From: Nemertoderma westbladi
Taxonomy: Eukaryota; Xenacoelomorpha; Nemertodermatida; Nemertodermatidae
Length of the DNA stretch: 33,344 nucleotides
Direction of reading: 5' to 3'
Assembly: GCA_032718475.1 (NCBI GenBank)
Contig: JAUCBJ010008639.1
Location: 1 to 33,344, forward strand
A model generated the notes under the pieces. That model searched no databases. It was not told the origin of the DNA and saw only the letters and a program-made list of their open reading frames with translations. Both the position numbers and the translations under genes were made by a program. This document shows positions 1-8,749 of the stretch, piece by piece (position 1 is the first letter of the stretch; each line of letters starts with the position of its first letter).

Positions 1-1012
1 AAGAAGTCAACAAAGATAACAGCCAGATGCCTGTCTTTCTTTTTTGATAATTCTTCAATTATCCTTCTAAGTGCCAAAATGGGCTCCATGGTCCCACGAC
101 CTTTACGGAACCCATTCTGATTTCCACGGAGCAGTCTCTCAATGGGATCCCTGATGCGATTTAATAGAATCCTATTGTATAGCTTTGCAGCAATCGAGAT
201 CAGTGAGATTCCCCGAAAAGAACCATAGAGTGTTAGGTTGCCCTTCTTGGGACCTGGCACCAACTTATTTGTTTTCATTTCTTGTGGGACTCTTGTTGTA
301 CGGTACATGTCTACTATGATGGGATAGATGAGCTTTAAACACTCAGGTATTTTAAAGACCTCAGGGGGAACACCATCTACTCCACTGGCACGATTGGTCT
401 TAATGCTCTTTGCAGCAGCCTTCACTTCTGCAAAGGAGATATCGCCAATGGGAATATCTGGGAGTACAGACTCAGACACCTTTACTTCTATAAAGTTATC
501 AGGCAATACCCTGTCATTATTGAGGAGCTTTTCAAAGTGGGCTTTCCAACCATTGAGGCGATCGGCTGGTGATTCAGCCTTAACCTTGGTGGCTGGTTGG
601 CTTTTCCGCCCAGTAAGCAGATTGATCGATTTCCATGCCTGGGATGATTGCCTGCTGTCGTCAGCATCATTGATGGCATCAACCTGTTGGTTTATTAGCT
701 CCTGTAGATTAACAGAGTACTGCCTGTTCAGGGACCTAGATGCAGCCTTAACTGCATTCTTGGCCGCTGTAGTCTGTTTGAGTCGGGACTCTTTCTGCGC
801 CTTATGAAGGTCATTTCGGCACTTTTGAATTTTGTTGTCAGTCCAGGGGGCCCTTTTCCTGTTTCGAGGGTATACAGGAACTGTTTCTGCAGCTGCTAAC
901 TTAACTGCTTCTGTAAAGGCAGTATAGCCCTCACAGTGATCTGCCGCCTCAGAGGCAAGAGCCTCATACCTGTTGCTCAGCTGTAGTGTGAAAGTCTGGT
1001 ATTCTTCACATG
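1..1012 (-). pseudogene. LINE ORF2 fragment: endonuclease-RT linker and N-terminal reverse transcriptase
   Basis: One minus-strand frame stays open from about 1012 down to base 1 and leaves the window at its 3' side. It starts in the linker between endonuclease and RT (motif FTLQLSNRYEALA), passes a charged linker (APWTDNKIQKCRNDLHKAQ), then AWKSINLLTGRK and enters RT. RT motifs seen are KTNRASGVDGVPPEVFK, YGSFRGISLISIAAKLYNR and NQNGFRKGRGTMEPILALRR, ending at AVIFVDF, the first catalytic Asp motif. The YADD/FADD box would lie outside the window. The endonuclease that should precede it is absent: upstream of the linker there is only a 53-bp minisatellite, then AT-rich DNA, so this is a 5'-truncated copy. 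The RT style matches the RTE-like LINE at 25434-28827 but the sequence is clearly a different family. The frame is intact over about 337 codons, so the copy may be young. Confidence 0.85.
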
Positions 1013-1333
1013 GGGGTAACTGCAAAGTGAAATATAACGGCAGAAAGTCTGGTATTCTTCACATGGGGGTAACTGCAAAGTGAAATATAACGGCAGAAAG
1101 TCTGGTATTCTTCACATGGGGGTAACTGCAAAGTGAAATATAACGGCAGAAAGTCTGGTATTCTTCACATGGGGGTAACTGCAAAGTTAAATATAACGGC
1201 AGAAAGTCTGGTATTCTTCACATGGGGGTAACTGCAAAGTGAAATATAACGGCAGAAAGTCTGGTATTCTTCACATGGGGGTAACTGCAAAGTGAAATAT
1301 AACGGCAGAAAGTCTGATATTCTTCACATTGGC
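990..1333. repeat. 53-bp minisatellite, 6 full copies plus a 26-bp partial copy
   Basis: Units begin GAAAGTCTGGTATTCTTCAC at 990, 1043, 1096, 1149, 1202, 1255 and 1308, spaced exactly 53 bp. Copies differ by single bases only (for example gtgaaat versus gttaaat in the fourth). The last copy breaks off at about 1333. The first about 23 bases of the unit are LINE coding sequence in reverse complement; the rest of the unit has no match in this window. Since 53 is not a multiple of three, the array cannot keep the LINE frame. Confidence 0.97.
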
Positions 1334-1799
1334 CTATACTTATTAAAAATAATATAATTAAATTTATAAGAAAAATAATATCAGTATCATAAATAAATAT
1401 ACAGTTTCATAAAAATCATTATTAAAACTTAGTAAATTAATATTAATAAAATAATAATAGTATTATTATAATTATATCAAATTATTAATAAATGTACATA
1501 GACGAACCCTAATTAAGTAGTTACACACTTAATTTTCAAAACCAATTTATTACATAATAAAGCAATGATGCAATGTAAGCCCTGCCGTCTCGGGGTAGTT
1601 TATAATGACTAATAAACTTCTAAATCTCTCCTGAATACTAATAGTAACACGTTCGTGGGGCCTTCGCGCAGCACGAGGCCCAGTTATGAGATACAAATTA
1701 AAATTGAGCGACTGTATCACAAAATCAGGTTTTGAGAAATTTACCCACACCACCAATCAATCAAAGAAAGGGGGACAGTACGTGTTCACCCCTTTTAAT
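1334..1799. other. AT-rich spacer without recognised features
   Basis: Very AT-rich to about 1500, with runs of AATAATA. No coding pattern was seen; short open frames here have no recognisable protein features. Confidence 0.6.
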
Positions 1800-2036
1800 C
1801 CCCCCCCCCCCCACCCTTCCCAACCACCAATACATAACCGCGACATCTACCACCCACGGAAGGGTAGCACGAACTTATTTCCAATCGCACGTTCAATATG
1901 CAAAGCCAGGTGGTTTATAGGAATATAATAAACGCAGTACTCGTATTCATTATAAGCCTCGTTGCGTTCGTCCTGTTTTGTATTTAAATATATTTCTTAA
2001 ACGCAGGCTAGGACGTTCTTTATAATAATAATAACT
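1800..2036 (+). repeat. Interspersed repeat copy A (poly-C start, ATA-repeat end)
   Basis: Begins with 13 C and ends in TTTATAATAATAATAACT. It matches the reverse complement of 30842-31073 over nearly its whole length and matches 2047-2196 over its second half. The layout, with a homopolymer C at one end and a short ATA microsatellite at the other, suggests a short retroposon whose 3' tail is the ATA repeat. On the opposite strand a short open frame ending AFGNKFVLPFRGW-stop (copy C; IGNKF in copy A) is shared, so it could be the 3' coding end of a larger element instead. Confidence 0.75.
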
Positions 2037-2046
2037 AGGGATGCGA

Positions 2047-2196
2047 TCAATATGTGAAGCCAGGTGGTTTATATAATAATTTAGTCAACGCAGTACTCGT
2101 CTTCATTATATGCCTCGTTGCGCTCGTCGCTTGTCCTGTTTTGTTATAAAATATTTTTCCTAAACGCAGACTGACGATCTTTATACAGTTATAACT
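2047..2196 (+). repeat. Interspersed repeat copy B, truncated, tandem to copy A
   Basis: Starts inside the family sequence (CAATATGTGAAGCCAGGTGG) and runs to GATCTTTATACAGTTATAACT. It lacks the poly-C part present in copies A and C. It lies about 10 bp after copy A in the same orientation, so A and B form a head-to-tail pair. It has a 6-bp insertion relative to A (CGTCGCTTGTCCTG). Confidence 0.75.
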
Positions 2197-3000
2197 ATGC
2201 GAAGTTTCGAAACTGTGCGAGTAACTGTTGATACATCTATGTGGATATGTGTGATATGTGGAGATGTGTGATACAACGCCAACGCATCTTATGCCGATGT
2301 AGTAATATGGGTATTGAAATAATATTAAATTAATGTACACTCTTAAAGCTGCAGCGAAAAAATGTAGCTAATTTCCTAGGTTACATATAAAATAATAATA
2401 TTATTTTTAAGAACATTAATTTTACTACTTTGCAAAAATTCAATTAAAAAATAACCAGACATATACATTGTGGAATAAACTATTTCAGAAGCCTACACAA
2501 CAGCCATGCCATGGATAGTATTTATGTTATGATATCTGTCATTCACCTGAGATAGCAATACAACATTTATAGTGAATTTAAAGAATGCTGTCTGGGCTGG
2601 AATAGCAATACTGGTTGTCTATTACTATTCCTCTCTGGTTAGTCTTAGCAACAACTCCCAGCCAGCAGCAGAGACTTGACCAATAATCATTCCCAGCAAC
2701 TGGGAATGACACACACATCCCATCTATGTACCAGCATGTTGGCCAATAAATGAGCAGTATTTAATGAGAATAAATTTTTTTTGCCGTTTTAATTACTTTA
2801 GATCAATTAAAGACACAATTATTAAAGCAAATCACTTGAACTAATTAAAAACTATAATAGAATGGCGTATGGGGATTACATCTGTATAATTTTTAATTAT
2901 AATTATTTAAATCTTATACTGTAAAACAATTAATTTCCTTTAAAAGGCAGGTTGAAAATGGTGTTTTTACCGTAATAACTTAATTAACTAATTAACTGCT
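2197..3000. other. Non-coding AT-rich spacer
   Basis: No coding pattern. The only structure noted is a 9-bp perfect inverted repeat at 2688-2708 (CATTCCCAG, spacer CAA, CTGGGAATG). TAGCAATAC is repeated near 2556 and 2604. Confidence 0.5.
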
Positions 3001-3175
3001 ATTATCTTAGCTTCTCGAAGGCCACACTGAAATTCTACTTGGAAAATTTCTAAACTTTTGCCAAACAACATGTGTACCAAGTTTGGATAGATTTCATCAA
3101 AGATTGGCCGAGTTATTAACGTTTAAAATTGAACACGACAGAACGACAGAACGACAGAACGACAGAACGACAGGT
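3001..3175 (+). mobile_element. 3' end of a retroposon with (CGACAGAA)n tail
   Basis: The segment CTTCTCGAAGGCC through ATTGGCCGAGTTATTAACG leads into about 4.7 copies of the octamer CGACAGAA at 3136-3173. A moderately conserved non-coding stretch ending in a short tandem tail is typical of the 3' ends of RTE-like LINEs and the SINEs that use them. No RT sequence is attached, so this is a severely 5'-truncated LINE or a SINE. Family assignment is inference. Confidence 0.55.
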
Positions 3176-4184
3176 TGATTAATGGTACCACTACGCTAAG
3201 GCTCACTCACTTCGTGGCTCGCCCCACATATACTGAAAACTGACTACTCTTAACAGGGGTAGGGCTGGGTTAAAGGTGCCAGACAGGTAAGTATGGTGAT
3301 AGCAAGCAGCCTTGGAAGTTGGAACTATCCAATATCCATCTGAGGCACCTATTAACTGCAGTAAGCCTATCAGGAATCTATAGACATCTACACAATGATT
3401 AGACCAAAGGCGACCTTTACTAACATTAGTAAAGGTCGCATTGGGTTGGACACTGACTCATCCCTCCACTACTACTACTACTACTGTACTATGGCTATCA
3501 CCCATTGAAGTCTCTGTGCTGTCAATCACTTATTCCTTTAGAAGTTTATGTAGGTACTTTACTGGGATTGATACATATTAGATTGGTCGCTGGCTGAGGC
3601 TAGTCCAGATATACTATATTAGGAAGGCACTCTGGCTGTGACTGGGCGGCAAATTGATTCAACTGGGCGGCACTTGTGCCGCCTAGTGGCAAAGTTAAAC
3701 GAGGCTATGGATAAATTTGTAGACTTTTCGAAGGTTGGATCATTACCTTGTTTAGTTATGCTTAGTTTAGTTACTGTATGTTATGTTTTATCCGGCAAAT
3801 ACTGCAGAGTAAAATTATAATACATCCAGTATATTTTACTAGTATATTAGTATTAGTATATTATTCCTACTAACTGACTAATAATAATTCGTATATTTTT
3901 ATCTGGACCATATTTAGCAGTAAATTAGTACAATGTTATCGCATTTCTTTAGAACTGTCGATTAAATAAAATATAAATATTCGATAAATTATATTATAAA
4001 TTAATAATTTTTATTTTTAAATTATTTATCTAATATTCAAATTTTAATATTTAACATTTTAATATTCAGATATTTTCTGTCTTGCACCCTGGTCAGCATG
4101 TACAAGTGTACAATCAGCACGTCCTACATCAGCACAAGTACGTCAGTACGTACAGACGTGCACATGTACCTACCGCTGTACCGG
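3176..4184. other. Non-coding spacer with two strong inverted repeats and a CTA microsatellite
   Basis: No convincing coding sequence. It contains a 14-bp perfect inverted repeat (3410-3439), a CTA repeat (3468-3484), an 8-bp inverted repeat with TT spacer (3666-3683, GGCGGCAC/GTGCCGCC), and ACGT/GTAC-rich sequence at 4098-4180. 3820-4080 is extremely AT-rich. Confidence 0.6.
3410..3439. repeat. 14-bp perfect inverted repeat with 2-nt centre
   Basis: GCGACCTTTACTAA at 3410-3423, CA, then its exact reverse complement at 3426-3439. On RNA or single-stranded DNA this would be a near-perfect hairpin. Its source element is not recognised. Confidence 0.9.
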
Positions 4185-4820
4185 TACTACTACTACTAGG
4201 ATCGGCATGCTGCACTGCAGCTGCATTTTTAAGAATGCTGTGCCGGCTTGTCAACAAAATTGCACCGCCACAACTCCCTATCACCCATGACATTTGCTAG
4301 ATCATCCGCATCTTTAAGGCCAGTGTCCTTTAAGATCTAAGATCTAAGATGCGTCTCAAGAAAGTCATGGGCTGTCCACCATGCTTATTCACTCCATGGG
4401 GCTGCCAAAGTACAAGATTATGCACTGGCTGGTCCTCACGGCGAAAGCAATGTCCTGCAAAGCGGAGGCGATTTTGTTCTAGTGTCAAGCTTGGGGGAAC
4501 CAATGAGACACCTCCAATGTTATATAGTGTCTGGTTGGAGATGTGTGCATTGTACTTGACACAATGAGCCCGGCGTGGCATTCTTGTCAATGTGCCATCC
4601 AGATATTTGGTGTCCTCAGCAGTTAGAGCCCAGCATGGACTCCCGTAGAGGAGTACTGGAACTACTGCTGCTCTAAATAATCGGACCTTAAGTTTCCGAT
4701 TAATTCTCGGTGACTTCCAAATCCTGGAAAGCCTATTCAAGGCTGCCCATGCCTTTCCCTTACGTATTCAAAGGTCCTCCCTAACCTGACTTCCGGATCC
4801 ATGATCCCAGGTAACCGGTA
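4185..4820 (-). pseudogene. LINE ORF2 C-terminal fragment with TAG-repeat tail
   Basis: Minus-strand reading begins at about 4820 with LGSWIRKSG, the end of the RT thumb, passes frame errors near 4745-4790, then is open as AWAALNRLSRIWKSPRIN, KVRLFRAAVVPVLLYG, EQNRLRFAGHCFRREDQ and LVLWQPHG. This is the conserved C-terminal domain seen also at 25443-25900. At 4330-4345 two copies of a 7-bp unit (GATCTTA on the minus strand) shift the frame; beyond them coding resumes as LKDTGLKDADD and NFVDKPAQHS and stops at 4229-4231. A (TAG)n tail follows at 4185-4198. The copy is 5'-truncated inside RT. It resembles the RTE-like LINE at 25434-28827 but is a separate family or a diverged copy. Confidence 0.85.
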
Positions 4821-5241
4821 CAGTACAACATATTGCAGCTCAGTTTGCAGTTCAGTACCTGAATAGTTATTTTTATTAATATTTTTATATTTCAGTGCAG
4901 AATACTGTATATGTGGTGGAACAAAAAAAATAGCTTAAATCTTAATTGTGCTACTGTATCAGTGCAGAATTCCGGTACTATAATTGTGCTCTGTGTGTGT
5001 TCTGTTTTTTAATATTCTTAGGTTTTATAAATTTCACTTGTTATAATCCGGTTTATACTGTGATATGAATAATTAATTAATTAACATGGTTCGGTTATGG
5101 TAGGTTGGTTTATCGTATATTGTCTAGATTGGAAGTGTAGCCTATTATTATATATGATGGAAAAATAGGAAGTGAATATAAATAAGATTTACCATACTTC
5201 TTATAAATTTTATATTCGACTTTGAATAAATCATAAGGGGA
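4821..5241. other. AT-rich flank of the BEL/Pao insertion
   Basis: No coding pattern or repeat recognised; a plain AT-rich sequence up to the target-site duplication. Confidence 0.5.
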
Positions 5242-5246
5242 GGGAA
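5242..5246 (+). repeat. Left target-site duplication of the BEL/Pao element
   Basis: GGGAA immediately before the TG that opens the 5' LTR; the same five bases follow the CA that closes the 3' LTR (23212-23216). Five-bp duplications are usual for BEL/Pao. Confidence 0.93.
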
Positions 5247-6484
5247 TGTAAAAGCTTTTGCGGACATAACAAGTCATTTTTCCCGCAATGCGCAGTGTAG
5301 GTGCTTTTGCGGACATAACAAGTCATTTTTGCCGCAATGCGCAGAATACTCTAAAATAGCCCTGAATTTATTCCCCTACGTGACGGGAAGAGATTAGAGC
5401 CCAGATGACGAAATCTGTCAGCTGATTTCCTGTAGACGTGGAATCTCTTTGTTCTGCTCAGCCAATCAGAGCGATTTTCACTTTATTTCTGACAGGGGCC
5501 TATGGAAACTTGCGCAATGCATTACTGTCTTTGTTTACCTTTCTGAGCCTCAGAACCGGCTTGGAATCTTCTGTACTTCTGTGCAGAAGTTTCAGACTTT
5601 GGCCTAAACATCAGATGGCTTTGATTATAAGAACGTAAATCTATTATCTGACGAACCAACACCTGGATCACCGGCTCGCACCTTCCATTATCCTTCCTGA
5701 CCCACCTACCAACCTTCTGACTGACAATCCACTCACCACCCGTCTCACCGGGCCTTCATAAGTAACACATACTGACTGTTCACCGCATTATTTTACTTCT
5801 GTCTACGGTCTGTTATTAATTGTTGTTATATTGATGTATATTGCTGATATATTTGGAGAATACCGATAAATAATCATAAAACCCCCAATCTTCTTGATTA
5901 CTGAAGGTAAGAGGAACAGGTTACCAGTAGCAACTGCGACTTAAATTATAGTGGTTTTTGTGTTAATTAAATGCTATTTCATAATCCCTACAAGTGTCAG
6001 TTGCGATCTTCCTTATATATGATCAAATTCAGTGACGGTCGGCAGATTAGTGCGCAGTAGTGTGAAGTAGTGTGAGGTCGTGTAAAGTAGTGTGAAAGAT
6101 AATAAAACATCTCCTAAAGAATGCGCTATTTACGAAACTCTGTGGCCATCTAGTTGTGATTAGTATAAGTGATAACTCTGTTTTTATACTTAAAGCGCCA
6201 CGTCCTAAAGGAACTGTTAATATTTCCCCGAAAGTAAATATATTGTCAGAGATTATATAGTAACGATCAATCGAATAATACAGTAGGTCTACATTGCAAT
6301 AACTTTCAAGGCTTCCGAATCCAGTCTCCCTTAACTGTGGGTGAATGATCGCGCACAGACTGGCTTCGGCTGATGTAACTTCAGTACACTAAATAATTGA
6401 TATAGGCTAAAGTCGATTTATAAACAAGAGGACAACTAAAATTGGCAGGTTAAACTGCTAACTAAAGGTCTAAAGGCGCGAACA
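5247..6484 (+). repeat. 5' LTR of the BEL/Pao element (1238 bp)
   Basis: Starts TGTAAAAGCTTTTG and ends GGCGCGAACA. It aligns end to end with 21978-23211. By eye there are about 17 substitutions and one 4-bp indel (gctaactaaagg here, gctaaagg in the 3' copy). As the 5' LTR it should hold the promoter, but no TATA box or start could be fixed with confidence. A 66-codon frame at 5438-5638 exists in both LTRs but has no recognisable features. Confidence 0.96.
5254..5344 (+). repeat. Tandem 42-bp direct repeat in the LTR U3 end
   Basis: GCTTTTGCGGACATAACAAG...CGCAATGCGCAG occurs at 5254-5295 and 5303-5344 with one mismatch (TTCCCG versus TTGCCG). The same pair is in the 3' LTR near 21985-22075. 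Duplicated blocks at the LTR start often act as enhancer or factor-binding sites; that role is inference. Confidence 0.9.
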
Positions 6485-6501
6485 ATAATAGATTTAAGTT
6501 T

Positions 6502-6526
6502 CTTTATTGCACCATAGGCAATAAAG
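6502..6526 (+). repeat. Hairpin just downstream of the 5' LTR
   Basis: CTTTATTGC, a 7-nt loop ACCATAG, then GCAATAAAG: a 9-bp perfect stem 17 nt inside the element, where the primer-binding region is expected. A role in priming or packaging is only a possibility. Confidence 0.8.
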
Positions 6527-6893
6527 TCGAATGTACTGGTCGGATGGTAAGCTGTAGGCCTAACTGCCCAACTAGCCGAACCGGTGCTTACAGGTATAGG
6601 TACAGCAGTATTATTTGATTGTGATAATTATATACCGGTAGGTCTTGATATTTAATCGGGGACTGCAGCCCTGGTTTTTTATTGGGGTTTTACTTATTTC
6701 TGTCAGTTTTATTTATCTGTAAGTGTAATATTGAGCAGAAGGCGTGTAAGCCTGCTCAGATTGTATAAATAATTTGTAGGCCAGATTGTTGTCTAGCTGT
6801 TGTTAGGTCTGAGGCGATTGCAGTGTATGTAGAGTATCTGTCCGATAAAGTGCTAGTTAGGAAGGTGGGGGCATCCAGTGTTGTAAGGTAAAT

Positions 6894-6908
6894 CCCCCCC
6901 CCCCCCCC
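6894..6908. repeat. Poly-C tract, 15 nt
   Basis: Uninterrupted C15 in the leader. Confidence 0.95.
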
Positions 6909-7144
6909 GAAAGAATAAGTCGTACTACTTGGTTAAAATGCCTACTAACTAACCATTTCAGAGTCTGCATATACTGTAGTTTATTTAGGCTTGACAGTAG
7001 TCTGCCAGCATTTGGTCTGTATTTTGTTTAAATAGTCTGCACAGGTAGCGTAATATTTATTATTCAGAGTCTATGCGAGTATTCGCAACCTCCAACTCCC
7101 CAAGTTTATTCCTACAGTAATTGTGCTTGTTATACATACCGTTA

Positions 7145-7289
7145 TAGTTAAATTAACCCCAGTACTACATCAGGGCTGCTTGGCGTAGGTAAAGATTGGT
7201 GATTTTGTGCTCCGGTCACTCCAGCAGATACCGTGGTTCTTTTGGCTGTTCAAGTATATTTAACTGCTGGTTATTTGTTTTATAAGTAC
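7145..7289 (+). repeat. Leader segment shared with 24975-25115
   Basis: About 140 bp from TAGTTAAATTAACCCCAGTA to ACTGCTGGTTATTTG aligns without large gaps to 24975-25115, including an identical stretch of about 50 bp that starts at CTCCGGTCACTCCAGCAG. Outside the segment the two loci differ. It may be a short element inserted in both, or 5' UTR of the plus-strand LINE captured by the retrotransposon. Confidence 0.85.
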
Positions 7290-8294
7290 TTGTACCTAAT
7301 TTAGGGTTTAGCGTACAGTGCTTTCCGAAAGTAATTTAGTGTGTAGGCAGTATAGTTGTGTTGTAATGTGGTTAATAGGCACGTTAGCTCTGGTTGGCTT
7401 CGGTAATTAACCTCTAGGTAAGGACACTCCTTGTACATAACATAGTACTTATAGAGCTAAGACTATAAGTCGTCAGATGGTGGTATTTTCTTATCTGGAC
7501 AACGCAACTTACTTACTACTGCTTTATTGTTTTTCCAATACCATAGTTTCCTGTCAGTTTGTAAGAACCAGAAATTCTAACTCCTTGTTAGGCTGGTTTG
7601 TAGATTTCTTGTAAAATTACCCTAAAAATTGTATGTGTAACTTTTTAGTGTTTATTTAGAAGATTGTAATCTCAAACTGTAATTGTAAGTAATTTGTAGT
7701 AATAAGTAACTTAGTAGAGTGGAGGTGTCTGTATTGGTGTCTCGCGTGCTACTTGTTGGACACTAAAGCAGATAGTTCTACCTTGCTGGGCGTGCAGCAT
7801 CTGTGTAGTGACCCCTTATCCAGAAACAATAACATTTATTTCAAATATTGTCAAAACCCATTATACGGGTATATATATTATAAATCAATTCAAACAGATT
7901 TATAAAATAGTAGGCCTGTTATACATCAATTAGGTCTTAATATCAGTTGGACTACTGCTTAATAACAGTAATAAGTAAAAGGGAAGAAACCCTAAAATTC
8001 AGAAATTCAGTTATTATAAAATAATTGACATTACCGGTATTTACGGTGGGCTTATTATATATATTTATATAAATTTAGGCTGAAATTATATACCGGTATT
8101 CTGTGACTAATCCTAGTCTATAATAATACTTATATATACTATAAGTGTATACCGGTATTTTAATATTATATATATATCACGTTACACTGAGTAACGGTAT
8201 CGGTAATTAATTACTAGGCTTACAGTTGATACTGAATTACTAGACTTGCTTTAACTGTCGTTATAGTAGTAGGCATTCAACTGTAAAATAAATC

Positions 8295-8714
8295 ATGGCT
8301 GACACAAAGCAAACACTGTCAGATAGTCTCCTAGAAAGAACAGTCTGTGACTCAGATAGGAGTATAGAACATCTGAGACCAAAGTCCAAGTCCCCTCCTA
8401 CTGTAAGAAAAGTCATCCCTACAGTAGTAGTATCAGGCCCTAGGCTAGTAAAGCACCATAGGTCTATCATAGGCACTAGGGCTCAAGTCAAGCGGGACCA
8501 AGAGGCAGCTGTTAAACACATCAACACCTAAACCGAGAACTTATTTCTCAACAGCCTGATAACTCTAGCAGTTCAGACACCGAAGAGTTGACACCCGAGA
8601 TCGGAGCAAGGATGGCAGAAGCGGTTTATCCGGATCCACTTCTAATTCTTCCTGGAGCCGTACTCACTAGAGTGTTGATAGCTGTGGAGGAACATCAAAT
8701 CGATTGGGCGAGAA

Positions 8715-8749
<35 letters not shown>

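Larger units (their letters stand above)
6485..8294 (+). other. Untranslated leader of the BEL/Pao element
   Basis: 1.8 kb between the 5' LTR and the first gag ATG. There is no long open frame. It holds a hairpin 18 nt after the LTR (6502-6526), a 15-C tract (6894-6908) and a 140-bp segment shared with 24975-25115. Such a long leader is unusual for the family. The stretch 7850-8230 is very AT-rich with TATA-type dinucleotide runs. Confidence 0.75.

Noticed and set aside
328-807. Plus-strand 159-codon frame
   Set aside because: It is antisense to the clear LINE reverse transcriptase frame.
990-1333. CRISPR-like array
   Set aside because: Units are contiguous 53-bp tandem repeats without variable spacers, in animal DNA.
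5438-5638. 66-codon open frame in the 5' LTR, repeated in the 3' LTR at 22169-22369
   Set aside because: Its repetition follows only from LTR identity. No start context, family features or frame conservation support a gene.
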